A DNA stretch of 64,000 nucleotides. It comes from Tupaia tana. Lineage: Eukaryota > Chordata > Mammalia > Scandentia > Tupaiidae. A model generated the notes under the pieces. The model made no database searches. It was not told where the DNA came from and worked only from the letters and a program-made list of their open reading frames with translations. Position numbers and translations under genes: made by a program. Below are positions 23,927 through 37,605 of this stretch, in pieces. The stretch is taken from NCBI GenBank assembly GCA_026018925.1, contig JAKSZU010000018.1:6294920-6358919 (forward strand). Reading direction: 5' to 3'. The stretch's first letter is position 1; every line of letters starts with the position of its first letter.

Positions 23927-26888
23927 AAGGGTTCTAATAACAAAAATAAGTATGTGAGATAATGCATGTGCTAATTATCTCTATTCAGGCATTCCACTAT
24001 ATGTGCATATTTCAAAGCATGCTATACATAATAAATATATATCATTTTGTCAGTTAAAATAAATAAGGAAAAATGTCTTGAAGTGTTATTTTTATAGGCA
24101 TACTGATCTTTTTCAAATTTAGCACTTTACAGATACTTTTTCATTGTTCTTAAAAATGCATCCTGTTAAGCTATTTCTTCACAAAATCCTATATAAACAA
24201 ATGCTAGAAGATTTCTACCTCAGTGGTTGATTTGCAGTGAGACTTTATTAAATATTTATTACTTTCAAGAGAGAGAAAGGAAAAAATAAAACACTGCTGA
24301 GCAGAAAAGCAAGCTACAGACTACATAACTGCAGTATGATCCCACTTGTAGGTTTTTTAAAAATAGAACAGGTACCACACACGAAATGGCACCATACATT
24401 TTCCATAGGTACCTACACATGGAAATACGTGTGTTTTAGTCTAGACAGAGACATGAACTAACAAATTGAGCTTTCTATCAGGACAAAGACTGAGACAAGA
24501 AAGACCATTGGGGGATTTTGCCTTTTCTGTAATGTCTAAATTTTTTATAAAATGTCTGTACTATTTATATAATTAAAAATTAACTTTAAAACTTTTTACA
24601 AGAGCTCCCCAAGGCAGGAAGGCCCTGGTTTCCTCCCCAGGGACTTCTCTGAGCCTCGGTTCCCTATTTACGGTATCGAGGACTCAGGACTCCCATCCCA
24701 TGGGGAGCATTAGGATCATCGATTAGGGAATTCGGGGGCACTCAGTAAACGAATGGTTTGGGAGCTGTAACCAAAGTCAGGCCAAATTAGCTTCCCTGGG
24801 AGAAGGAAAGACAGCGAAAGGCGGGAGTTCTCCAAGCCCCGGGAGTGGGCTGCCACAGTCAGTGGGAGCCACAGCCTGAGGTCTTGGCTTCACCGAGGTC
24901 TCACTCGTCCCACTGACGGGTCCCTCCCTCTGATCACACCCAACACTGACCTCGTCGCCTCATTTTGAGGATTTGCTAGTGATGCCTCTCCTCTCCTAGG
25001 GAACGTTGGCCTCCCAGAGCCTAACATGGCGCCTGGCACAGGGTAGGTACTCTTCAAGTATGGCAGGGCGGGTCTTCTGCAGACCTGTGCTCTCCTCCTG
25101 CCTGGGACACATTCCCACCCCATTCCCCGGAGAACACCTATCCACCCTCCACCACCCTGCCTGGCTATCCCCCATAGCACAATAGCACGGGGGCTTTCTC
25201 ATGTACCTGCCTCTCCTACTGCAGGCTGAGCTTCTCAGGGAAGGGCACGCCCTGGCCAGAGAGCCTTTGAAAAGGCATGTGTCCTGGGTGGAGTGTGTGG
25301 ACTTGACTGTGACGGTGGCTCAGGGCCCCAGTGGGCCCGCACCGGCTGGAGGCCAGGGAGCTTCCGCATCCCGCACGACGACGGAACAGACCTCGCTCTC
25401 CTCCTCTGAGGAACGCAGAGCTGGACTCCAAGTCCCTGGCGGGTGGGGAGAGCCTTACCCTTGCTGACTGATGCACTCACTGACCGTCGACTGTGTCCCA
25501 GCCAGAGTTACGGGAGCCAGAACGGGTCAAAGCAAGAAGCACGTGCGAGTCGGGAGTGTCAGGCCAGGCTGCCTCCACCACGCCTGCTTTCCAGAGCCCC
25601 ACGCAGGGCCTGGCACTCGGTAGGTGCCCAGTGAAGACCTGCTCATTCTAAAAAACCTAAACTCCATTTTTCAAAGTGCCTCCAAACTTTGTGGGGACAG
25701 ACTCACCAGCAGAACGGCAGGGCTATGCAAACGAGCATCCCTCTGCGGACCCCCACACCTCCCGCTACCCCATCATTTCCACTGAAATAACCCCAACCCC
25801 ACCCCCAGTTCAAAGGGGGCCCCTCGGCATCACAGCACCCAGCCCAGGGAGGGCTCATCCTTCCTGCTGGACGCTGTCCCAGCAGCCCAAGGAAGCCACT
25901 GGGAACAAAGCCACCGGAGACAGCACCGAGCGGCGCACGGAGGCAGCATCCAGATGGGCCTCAGGCAAGGCTGGATCCAGACGTGGTAGAACCAGTTTAA
26001 CCTCCAGAACCTCAGCGTGTAGCAGACAAATCCCTGCGGTTTGGGCTACAGCCAGCTGAGTGTGGAGCCCCCGACAGCGCGACCCCCGACGCCCAGCCCA
26101 GTGCCTGGAACACAGTGGACTGAACACACCCAGCGCCCATCTAGGCTCAGGAGCCATCTCCGAGAGCTTCTGGGGACAGAGCAAAAGTCAAATGCACGGA
26201 GACCAAGAGGCCCAGGGCCTCCCCTGGCACGTAAGCTCACAAGAGCCACGCTGGCTGGAGACTCCTCTCTGACAGGAGGTGACCTGTAGGGGCCATGACC
26301 AGCACCCCCACCACAGGGGGGTGCTCAGGCGTGGTGGTGCAGGGCAGGAGGGGTGGCCTGGCAGGGAAACAAGGAAGGGGGTTAGGATAGGCCAGAGCAG
26401 ACCGATGGACCCGGGCAGCGGCCCTGCAGCTGGCCACTCCTGTTGCCCTGTGGGGATGTGGGCCCACAGCTTCCACCATCTCCCGCTTCACAACGACAAT
26501 CTGGATGTTTAGGTCAAATTCTGTTTCATATCACCGTGCAGGTCGAGCCAAGGGTGTCCCCAGGCCCGGTCTGGCCCACAGGCCTCTCGCTGACGACTCA
26601 AGAGTGCAGAGCACCAGCCATGGAAGCGGACAGGCTGGAACTGACTCGGCCCGCAGGAGGCTGTGAGCCGAGACCAGTCACCGAGACCACCTGGACTTCC
26701 GTTTCCTCCTTTGAAACAACAGGACCCATCGCAGGCTGCGGTGAGGGACTCAAGCCGACGAGGCCTTGAAAGCAGCCCGGGTTCTGGACATGATGTAGGA
26801 ACTCAGTGCACGGCAGGCCCTCGCCATCGTGAGACGACGCAGGAAACCCTGTGGCTGAGGCGAGGGCGGGATTGTCACACGGGAGGCG

Positions 26889-27095
26889 GGACAGTGGCTG
26901 GCGGTGACGCGGTGCTCTGGGGCTGCGCCACATGGGAGGGTGCCAGGTTTGCACACAGAGATCTCTGGACACGGGGGGGGGGGCGGTGCCCACCGTCCAG
27001 GGCTGGGGGGGAGGGGTGGATCATGGCACAGGGACCTTGCTGGGGGTTCCTGTTTGTCTCTCACTCATGGAAGGAAGAAAGCAATGAATTAATTA
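26889..27095 (+). mobile_element. Second tRNA-type SINE family
   Basis: Diverged copy ending GTCTCTCACTCATGGAAGGA AGAAAG; a G run near 26970 lies inside. Confidence 0.62.
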
Positions 27096-27204
27096 ATAGA
27101 ATTTTTGAAAAGTATGATGACCTAGGACGAGGTCTAACTCCCGCCTCTGCAGGTAGAGAGGAAAGATCAAATGTTTTTGGTGAAATCAGAGAACCACAGC
27201 TCTG

Positions 27205-27420
27205 GAGAAAAGGGGGGCAGTGGTGCTACAGAGGAGAGGAGCAGCCCCTTCATATCACAGACCTGGGCTCTCTAGGTTCGAATCCCAGCACCCCAGCTAC
27301 TGGCTCTGCGCCTCAGTAAGTTACTTAACCCTGTCATGCTTCAGTTTACCTCCTCTGAAAAGCAGGGATCGTGGCCACGTCAGGCCCCAGAGCTCCTGAA
27401 GGACAGTGAGTGAGCACGGA
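27205..27420 (+). mobile_element. MIR SINE
   Basis: GGGGGCAGTGGTGCTACAGA, GGTTCGAATCCCAGCACC and AAGTTACTTAACCC match MIR. Confidence 0.7.
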
Positions 27421-27534
27421 GCGCAGTGCTCTGGAGAAGCCAGGCCGTGCCTGGAGCGCGTGGCCGCTTCTGCTGTGACTGCTGGTGCTGGCGTCGGGGC
27501 CGGGGGGAGGACCTCCGAGGCCGGCCGCCTCCTG

Positions 27535-27656
27535 CAGCTGCCCCTTCGCTCTCCACACCATCCTCCCTGGGCTGCCCTAGGCCGGCCTCCTACAGCAGCT
27601 GCCCCTTCGCTCTCCACACCGTCCTCCCTGGGCTGCCCTAGGCCGGCCTCCCCAGG
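27535..27656. repeat. 61-bp tandem duplication
   Basis: CAGCTGCCCCTTCGCTCTCC begins at 27535 and again at 27596; copies differ at few bases. It ends within 10 bp of the exon 19 donor. Confidence 0.93.
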
Positions 27657-27663
27657 GCACCTA

Positions 27664-28582
<919 letters not shown>

Positions 28583-28783
28583 GGCTTTGACTCGTGGGGG
28601 TTGGGGTTGGGCACGGGGTCGGTGAGCCGCAGCTCGAACTCGGCGCAGCGCAGGTGCGTCTCGCGGTAGTGCTGGATGAGAGCGTAGATGCTGGTGAACA
28701 TGAGGTTGTCAGTCAGGTAGTACTTCATGGTCCCGCCCTCCACGGTGGAGCGGATCCGGCAGTGCTGGACCCGGCCCGACCGC
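28583..28783 (-). CDS. PLCG2: PLCG2 exon 18: end of N-SH2 and inter-SH2 linker
   Basis: 201 nt encoding [66 protein letters not shown] (human 579-644). It is GC-rich with many intact CpGs compared with the AT-rich introns around it. Acceptor cccacag, donor gtacgt. Pro645 is split 2+1 with exon 19. Confidence 0.96.
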
Positions 28784-29386
28784 CTGTGGGAGAGGGACAG
28801 CTGCTGTCAGCACCAGGACACGCCCCGGCCCACAGCCAGGCCGGAGCCTCAGCTCCTTACGTGGCCACGGAGCCCATGCTGCTCTTAGAACAGACGCTGG
28901 GCTTTGGTGCAGGCAGCGCCGCGGGCCTCACTCCAGAGGAATCTACCCACGTCTCCCACCCACTACCCCCTCTAGTCCCCACAATTCCTACCCCAGGGCA
29001 GGACACCTGGCCTCAGATCCCAGCCCTGCCATTTGAGAGCTAAGTGGCCTTGAGCTGCTGACCCATCCTGCCTGGGCCTCAGTATTATTTTCCGAGTGGT
29101 CAAACAAGAACAGTGTCACCTCACTAAGAGTGAACGAAATCACACACGAGGTGCGTCTGGAGCGCGGCCCGGCCCCGGTACGCGTCCAGAGGCGCGAGCT
29201 ATCACTAGTATTTGCATGTTATCGGTGGTACGGTTTCTATCCTTCTGGTCTGACCGTCCGGGAGGTCCCCTGACCAACTCCCAGAGCCATATTACAACGT
29301 TCTCATACAAACTCCATCAGTCCCTCTCCTAAACAGCCCATGAGACCCCTCCTTTACACACCTTCATCATATCCTGCATTTTCTTT

Positions 29387-29442
29387 TTTTTTTAAGGTTT
29401 TTGCCATAGGGCATATGCACTTGCTGGGGTGGGAGAGAGAGA

Positions 29443-29490
<48 letters not shown>

Positions 29491-29672
29491 CCCCCAAGGG
29501 GAGATGGCCACACCACAATCCCTCCTTCTCTATTTTCCTCTGGGGATTTTGAGCATGCATGCACATGTGCCCAGCATGAGTGTCAAGCAGCTGGGTGAAG
29601 GACTCGAACAGAGGTTGGCCATGTGGGAGTCCAGTGCTTTAGCCACCATGCCACCTGCTGGTTCCCAGATCC
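29387..29672 (-). mobile_element. tRNA-derived SINE, inverted, with (GA)n
   Basis: Inverted copy with an expanded GA run (29440-29485); ends GCCATGTGGGAGTCCAGTGC...CCACCTGCTGGTTCCC. Confidence 0.8.
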
Positions 29673-30089
29673 TGCACTTGCCATTGCTCTCATGACACTA
29701 TAACTGGCAGCTGTCTGTGTGGTTTCACCTCGTTGCCCTATCCTTCAACACTCTTCTCCATGAAGTCAAGGACATCGCCTGCCCACTCACTGCAAAATTG
29801 CTGTTTTCAGTACAGAGCGAACATGGAATAAAGACCTTTTAATGACGCAGGCATGGGGGAGCCCATGAGCGAGTGAGCAAGCTCACCACAGCCCTAGACA
29901 GCTCCACGGGCCACCAGGACCCCTACTCCACAGATAAGGAGATGGAGATCTGCAAGTTTCAGAGGGCTGTCTGGGACTGCATTGCCCATGCCAGGGCCAG
30001 GGTGAGGGGAGGTGAGTGAGGCTGCATCATGTAGGTGCAGGTCCATCTTTGTTTACGTGTTGATATTGTGTTCATCACAGATACTTGGT

Positions 30090-30345
30090 TTTATTTTGTA
30101 GCCAGGGGATGTGTGCGCTGGCTGCAGAGAGACAGTGAAAGAGAGAGAGGGAGGGAGACCGCACAGCCCTGGAGTGTGGCCACCACAATCACTTGTCTCC
30201 ATTTCTCCACCCTTTAGGGATCTGGGGCATGCATGCACACGTGCCTGGCATGTTTTCAAACTGCCAGAGCCAGGATTCAAACCACTTTCAGCCATGTGGG
30301 GTCTGGCTCCCTTGAACACTAGGCCACACATTCATCCCTATATTA
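30090..30345 (-). mobile_element. tRNA-derived SINE, inverted and old
   Basis: Contains GCATGCACACGTGCCTGGCA and AGCCATGTGGGGTCTGGCTC on the plus strand; lies 25 bp from a plus-strand copy. Confidence 0.72.
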
Positions 30346-30370
30346 CTTTTTTAAAAAAAATCTACTGCAC

Positions 30371-30633
30371 AGGGACCAGCAGATGGCATAATGGTTACAT
30401 TGCTGGACTCCCACGTAGTCAACCGTGGTTTGAGTCCCAGACCCAGCTTCTTAAAACTTACACCATGCACATGTGCATGCGTGTCCAAAATCCCAAGAGG
30501 AGACTGGAGGTGAAGGGACTATGGCATGGCCAACCCTCTGGGGTGGGGTGATTTCTCACCTTCTGTCTTTCTGTCTCTCCAGTGAGCGCACGTGCCCTAT
30601 AGCGAAAATCTACAAAACAAATAAATAAATAAG
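30371..30633 (+). mobile_element. tRNA-derived SINE
   Basis: Full-length copy with TSD ATCTACTGCAC at 30360-30370 and 30634-30644. Partly decayed CpGs. Confidence 0.88.
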
Positions 30634-30834
30634 ATCTACTGCACTAACCTTGATTCATGAGGCTTTGGATGGCTCTTAGATTATGCCCCCAGTGAGTGCC
30701 CCGTGCCCTCACCCTAATCCTGGCCCACACAACTCACTACCATGTCCCTCCCTGCCAGTTCCCAGCTGAGCCTGTGCCGTCTGGCCCAGCCAGCTGTGAG
30801 GGGAGGGCAGCACGCCCGGACAGGGGGACAGTAC

Positions 30835-31010
30835 CAGAAGGACAGCGTGTAGTCGTTGGGGTAGGTCTCGCTCTCTCGCACCAAGAAGGTGCCGTCCTTG
30901 CCCCCGGTCTCGGCGCAGTATTCCTGCAGCAGCTTCTCGGCGCTCGTCCTCTTCTCGACCTTCTTGTGGAACCATTTCTCCCCAAAGTGCAGCTCTGTCG
31001 GGGGCGTGTC
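30835..31010 (-). CDS. PLCG2: PLCG2 exon 17: N-terminal SH2 domain
   Basis: 176 nt encoding [59 protein letters not shown] (human 520-578). FLVRES, with Arg564 as the phosphotyrosine-binding arginine, is intact. The N-SH2 recruits PLC-gamma-2 to adaptors such as BLNK and LAT. Acceptor acccag; the donor gtactg is a weaker match to consensus than its neighbours but keeps phase, with Trp split 2+1. Confidence 0.96.
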
Positions 31011-31758
<748 letters not shown>

Positions 31759-32723
31759 CTAGGAAGCAGAGCTGGCATTAGACCCCTCAAAGTCTCTGCC
31801 CCATCTGAGGAGCTGGGGCCATGCCTGGAACCACCCAGGGTCCACAGGGGCTGGCCCTTCCCAGTGTCAGAGACACGGATGGTGAAATTACTCAATCCCC
31901 AACAAGGCGATGCTTTTAAAATTTATCTACTTATTTTGGATTTCTTTTGTCATTTTCAAGACTTAAAATCAGTATGTGTAAGGGCAAGTACAACTTAGTA
32001 TCAAATTTCTATTGCACATTTATTTCATTCTCAGCCTTTTATGAAAAATGGAATTGTTTTCTGTGTCATGATTATCTTTTCTATTTTTAAGAGTTATAGA
32101 ATTTTTCAGCCAGTTTGTCTAAAGACCTTTTCTGCAACATTTCATTATGCTTAATTCTTTGTTTCAATTTTAACCACTTTGAATATTTATTTCATGGATG
32201 TAGAAAAGACATACAAAAATATGCTCAAATGGATTTGCATATTAGGTTAAGGGCTGTGAGTACTGAGAAATGCCTTCTTACTGAAAAAGAGAGCTTGAAA
32301 TTCTTTACTCTCATCAAAACCCAAGATTTGGGACCAGCAGATGGTGTAACGGTTATGTTGCTGGACTCACAGTAGTTGACCATGGTTCAAATCCTAGACC
32401 TGGTGATTTAAAATTCATGCCAGGCACGTGTGCGTGCGTGCACGCCCAAAATCCCGAGAGGAGAATGGAGGGGAAGGGACTGTGGTGTGGTCATCGCCCC
32501 CAGGGGTGATTTCTCACATCTGTCTTTCTGTCTCTCCAGCAAGCACATGTGCTTTATAGCAAAAATCTCTCTCTATAAACATAACACAGAAGAGAAGTCA
32601 TTTAATTTGGAAGAAGAAGTCACTCGGCTCCAAGCGGGAGTAAGACAGGAGCCATCTCCAAGCTCCTCAGCAGGGTGGGGAGGGCTGTGGCCACAGCAGC
32701 TGTGGGCGGGGACGCAGGCCCAC
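31759..32723 (-). other. PLCG2 intron 15
   Basis: AT-rich from 31900 to 32300 with nothing identified, then one tRNA-type SINE. Confidence 0.7.
32328..32580 (+). mobile_element. tRNA-derived SINE
   Basis: GGGACCAGCAGATGGTGTAA head, GTGCGTGCGTGCACGCCC block and TATAGCAAAAATCTCTC end. Confidence 0.85.
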
Positions 32724-32828
32724 CTGGTCGATGGGGTCCCACATGTACAGCTCCCCCTGCTGCTTGTGCTCATCCTTCTTGTCCTCCACGTTGACATCCA
32801 CGTCTCCTCGGGGGCCGAGCTTCTTATG
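32724..32828 (-). CDS. PLCG2: PLCG2 exon 15: X-Y linker, split PH (first half)
   Basis: 105 nt, 35 codons: [20 protein letters not shown] then [15 protein letters not shown] (human 455-489; Met to Val and Ser to Pro). It starts the first half of the split PH domain. In human PLCG2 this domain binds activated Rac GTPases. Acceptor ctctcag, donor gtgggc, both phase 0. Confidence 0.96.
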
Positions 32829-33159
32829 CTGAGAGGGAAACACACATAGCCTGTCTCCCTCAGAATGCAGGTTAGTCCGGGAGCCCAACTTCGACCCAGC
32901 GTCCCCCAGCCTGGCTGGCCAGCACCCACAGTCAGCAAGCCCTTGCCTCCCCCTCCTGCCTCAGCGCCTGTGCACAGCCTGTCACCCTGCCTGGCCTCTT
33001 TCCCCCTGCACTCAGCTCTGCCCTTGGTGACCTGACCCAGAGCAAGGGCCGCCTCCTCCTCAGAGGAGCTTCCTTTATCACTTGATCTAAAAACATCCCA
33101 CACTCCCCTCCCACCCCCTGCCTTTCTTTAGCCCCTAGATCCGCTTTCATTTTCCCATG

Positions 33160-33238
33160 CGACTTTTATTTAAATTCTTTAAAGTTTGGTTTTTTGCACC
33201 AAAATAAACTCATACTTTTATTCCATTTTCCATCGTTA
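33160..33238. mobile_element. MITE family B fragment
   Basis: TTTGCACCAAAATAAACTCA TACTTTTATTCCATTTTCCA. Confidence 0.55.
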
Positions 33239-33289
33239 AGCAAGGCATGGCTGCACCCTGAACTTGAGCAGCTTATGAGCCACAAATTA

Positions 33290-33358
33290 TTAGGCCATCA
33301 GGAAAGTCATCGTGTTCTTCTGTGTAAAAACGCGTCATGACTTTCCTGACGACCTGAC
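33290..33358. mobile_element. Palindromic MITE, family A
   Basis: Left end TTAGGCCATCAGGAAAGTCA and right end TGACTTTCCTGACGACCTGA are inverted copies around a short A/T-rich loop; preceded by TA. Mariner-like size and layout, as in MADE1. Confidence 0.78.
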
Positions 33359-34438
33359 AGTTTCTCAGTGTGGGGGCTGGAAGGTCTTGCTCAGGGTGTC
33401 CACATGAGGGCCGTAAACCTGATGGCATCGCTTCTGTACGCCTAGGCTAACGGCAGGCTGTCATGGGACCACTGTCACACGTGCAGTCCACTGCTGACCG
33501 GAAACCAGCCTCTCACCTCCCTTGCAAGTCATGCCAGTAAGTTCTCACCCACAGAACATGAGAGGAAGGGACATGCCCAAATGACATCCACTTGCAACAG
33601 GAAGGAACCAGAAGAAAGCTCTGGGGACCATGGCATCCCTTTTCCTCTGAGCTGGAACTCAGAGGTACCCGAGATCCAGATTCTACCATGGAAATACGAA
33701 CACCTGCCACCAGGCGTCTTCACCATCCCAGTGCCAAGGCCCCTATGAAATCTGGGGGAGTCTATAGACCCCTTCCTCAGGATATCAACAACACATAAAA
33801 TCACAAGGGGGAGTGATTATATTGAAATACAACTATTAAGATATTAAATAAGCATGCTCATAGAGGTACTTCTTTATTAATATCTTAAATAAGACTGAGG
33901 CAGATGTAATAACCTCTATAATGCTGATGCAGGGATGAGTACCAGGTTATTGTGAGACGTCTATAAGAACTGCATATGGGATATGAAAACATCCGTTGCT
34001 TCTGCCAATGACAAAGCCCCAGTGGCTTGTTGCCAACACTTGTCATGGAAGGAAACATTAGGTTTTATGTGCAGGTTAATAAAAATAAAAATGCAATATT
34101 TTTCCCCAGTGGAGTTTGCACAGCTCCCTAAATCCTAGCCATGAATTCTGTAGTGGTCTGGGGAAGCCCAGCTGAAAACTCCTGCCTTGGGAGCTGGTAG
34201 AACAGGATGTGAGGATCCTGGGTCCCTGAGTCACATTATGGACCAGAGCTCAAAGCTCACGAGAGGAAGAAATAAATGCACTGCTTTACACCGTGGCATA
34301 TCTGGTCTCCTAATCTTGGTAATACAAACACCTAAATGTCACCTCGGCATCCCTGGGCACAGACGGCATTAAGCCCTGAGGCCCTCAGGCACACAGAGGC
34401 ACTGAGAGGTGGAACAACCTTGCTCAGGACCAGAGTCA

Positions 34439-34960
<522 letters not shown>

Positions 34961-35604
34961 CACCTGAAGGAGCAGACCCCGCCTGGGGAGGGCGCTCAGA
35001 GCAGCTCTGATCTCATTCGGGCCCTCCCAGCCCACAGCCACCTTCCGGATGCCATCCTTTCCAGGGACAAACCCTACAGCAATTTTTTCTCAATTTTTAT
35101 ATTTCAACCCATTCACATTTTTTAAACTTACCCCTATCCCCCAAAAAACAATTCCCTACATATAGAAAAGGTGAAAGACAGGACTAGACACCAGCATATG
35201 CTTTACCTACAGTCACTGACGCTAGTGTTTCTCACGTATGTCCACCCGTGTTAACACACTGTCTGTACCATAAGGTATACATACATATATGTTCATACAC
35301 AGTTCACATATGTTTCTATGTAACCTGTCCATGCATGTGTGTACATACAGACAATGTGTATGTACATATGTATATTTATGTCACATGAGGGTATTTACAT
35401 ATCATTTGTATGTGTGCATACATGGGGATTCTCGATCTATGGGAATTAAGATCCATAAAGTCACGCCAACACTGATTGGCAAATATCTCAGCCACTGCTC
35501 CAGAGAGACACAGGGCAGGGCCTTTTGAACCTCTGGTCACACTGTCACCCACCAATCAAGACATGACCTTGTTTTATGCACATTTTTGGTTAAAGACCTC
35601 TTAT

Positions 35605-35712
35605 TTAGTACATACAAAGGGCCTTTAAAAAGTTATGGAAATACATGTTTCTTTTTTTTCTCTCTTTTTTCACCAAAGTAAACTCATACTTTTATTCCGT
35701 TTCTCCAGGCAC
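35605..35712. mobile_element. MITE family B
   Basis: Left GGGCCTTTAAAAAGTTATGG, core CACCAAAGTAAACTCATACT TTTATTCC; right end eroded. Confidence 0.55.
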
Positions 35713-36390
35713 TGTCTGCCACGCCTAACACTGAGCTCTTGGCCAGCGACACTGCAGCCCACGCCGGCAGAAGCCTCCCACTCACATTCTCTCCGTAAGA
35801 CTCTCGCGGCCTTCCTGTGCCTAGGAGCTCGAGCAGGCCCGTCGGCAGTGCCGGGGTCACTTGACACAGCGCCATCACCCACAGAGGGTGCACAAACGTG
35901 AGCGACGTGGCAGTAAACAGATGGCGAAGAGGACACTTGTTCGCAGTCCACCAGCGGGACAGGAGGTGGGCGGGGCTTTGTTCAACCTCAGCTGGTGCCT
36001 GTGCGGGGAGGCTCTAATTCCCCGCCCCTTTGCACGTGTGCACAAGTGACCTCGGGCGTGCTCTGAGACTTCATTGGGGGGTTACACACCAATGTGAGCA
36101 AGGAGACAAATTCGCACATACAGAACCTGCCAATGCGGATTGACTGTCCACACGGTGTGAACGTGGGTGTGCGTTCACACACAAGCATCCGTGCATGTGC
36201 ATCCATGCACACACGCCACTGTGTGTTTCTGTTTTTCTGGGCCATTGTAAGGAGGTGTGGACATTCTCCGCTTGTGCCTCTCAAGGACGGGCACCTTCTC
36301 CACGGCCGCAAAGCGCCATGATCGCACTCAGAGAAGTGCACTGATTCAATGCCCTCGCCGATCGAGGCCACTGAGTCTCCCAGTCCTCAG

Positions 36391-36658
36391 AGAAATGGGG
36401 TGCACAGCGCTCCTCAGAGAAATGGGGTGCACAGCGCTCCTCAGAGAAATGGGGTGCACAGCGCTCCTCAGAGAAATGGGGTGCACAGCGCTCCTCAGAG
36501 AAATGGGGTGCACAGCGCTCCTCAGGGAAATGGGGTGCACAGCGCTCCTCAGGGAAATGGGGTGCACAGTGCTCCTCAGGGAAATGGGGTGCACAGCGCT
36601 CCTCAGGGAAATGGGGTGCACAGCGCTCCTCAGGGAAATGGGGTGCACAGCGCTCCCC
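36391..36658. repeat. 27-bp minisatellite
   Basis: About ten head-to-tail copies of a 27-bp unit, CCTCAGAGAAATGGGGTGCA plus CAGCGCT. The first five units read CAGAGAAA and the later ones CAGGGAAA, showing block expansion. 27 is divisible by 3, so open frames result; they are not genes. Confidence 0.95.
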
Positions 36659-37134
36659 CAGAATCCAGCTGAGGCTGTACACTCAATTATTACAGAGCAA
36701 AATTATTTTAAAGACCGCTCGTGTCATTACTGTAAGAAGGAAACCATGCTGCTTGGGAGAAATCAAAGTAAAGGTGAAAATAAATACATGGTGTTTAAAA
36801 TAAAGCAATCTAATCATGTTTCAACCATAGCCCGCTGCTCCCGGGAAGCCTGGACCTGCGTGAGTTCCCCACCTGGTCCGCACACCCTTGGAGAACCTCC
36901 CGGATAAAAGGCTCTCAGAGCCCGGGGCCCACAGCGCAGCAGCCAGGCTCCGCGCCCAGAAAGTCAGACCCACAGGGCGGGCCGGCCTTTGAGTCCTGGC
37001 CCTCATGGCGCCAGGCAGGGCACACGGGCCAGTGCCCAGAATCCTGCCAGGACAGAAGATTGGAGGAGAGAGAAATACGGCGTGACTCGGTCTCACTGTG
37101 GGGTGCTTTCTTTCTTTCATGCCTGCACCTTGTG

Positions 37135-37222
37135 GCACAGAAGAGGAGAAGGGGGGAGAGGGGGAGGAAGAAGACGAGGACCCAGAGGAAGACAAAGAAG
37201 AGGAAGATGAAGCAGAGGCAGC
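37135..37222. repeat. Polypurine tract
   Basis: About 85 bases of almost only A and G with a few C/T, including GGAGAAGGGGGGAGAGGGGG. Confidence 0.85.
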
Positions 37223-37332
37223 AGCAGCTTTCAGAACCAACGGGACCTAGTGGGTTTGGTGCCGAAACTCAATCGACAGCAAATCAGAACTGAGTGGCTA
37301 TGACTTACAATCTTTTTTAAAAAAATCCTTAA

Positions 37333-37517
37333 GCAGCCAGCCAGTGGCATGGTGGTTAAGATGGCTGGATTCCTCACCGCCAAATGTGAGGTTCAAGTCC
37401 TGGACCCCACGGCTTGAGAAACACACCAGGTGTATGTGCTTGCACACCCAAAATCCCCACAGGATGGAGAAATATGACCATGCCTCATGGGGGTACTTTC
37501 TCGCTGTCTCTCCCCTC

Positions 37518-37570
<53 letters not shown>

Positions 37571-37605
37571 AGCACACATGTCCTCTGGCAAACATTTTTT
37601 TAAAT
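37333..37605 (+). mobile_element. tRNA-derived SINE, diverged type
   Basis: Related layout (CCAGTGGCATGGTGGTTAAG head, GGTTCAAGTCC B box, CT run 37530-37568) but clearly separate from the young type. Confidence 0.72.

Larger units (their letters stand above)
28784..30834 (-). other. PLCG2 intron 17
   Basis: Three SINE copies occupy 29387-30633. Bases 28784-29380 show only a weak MIR-like stretch near 29000-29100. Confidence 0.75.

Noticed and set aside
24200-24600. Possible named transposon in AT-rich intron 19
   Set aside because: CAGTATGATCCCACTTGTAG looks familiar but I could not place it in a family.
26663-27319. 218-aa plus-strand frame
   Set aside because: It crosses an old SINE and a MIR, so it cannot be a conserved protein.
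36391-36658. CRISPR-like array
   Set aside because: There are no spacers; the units are contiguous, and the DNA is mammalian.
36257-36907. 216-aa frame with a repeated CTALLREMG motif
   Set aside because: It is a translation of the 27-bp minisatellite, open in several frames.
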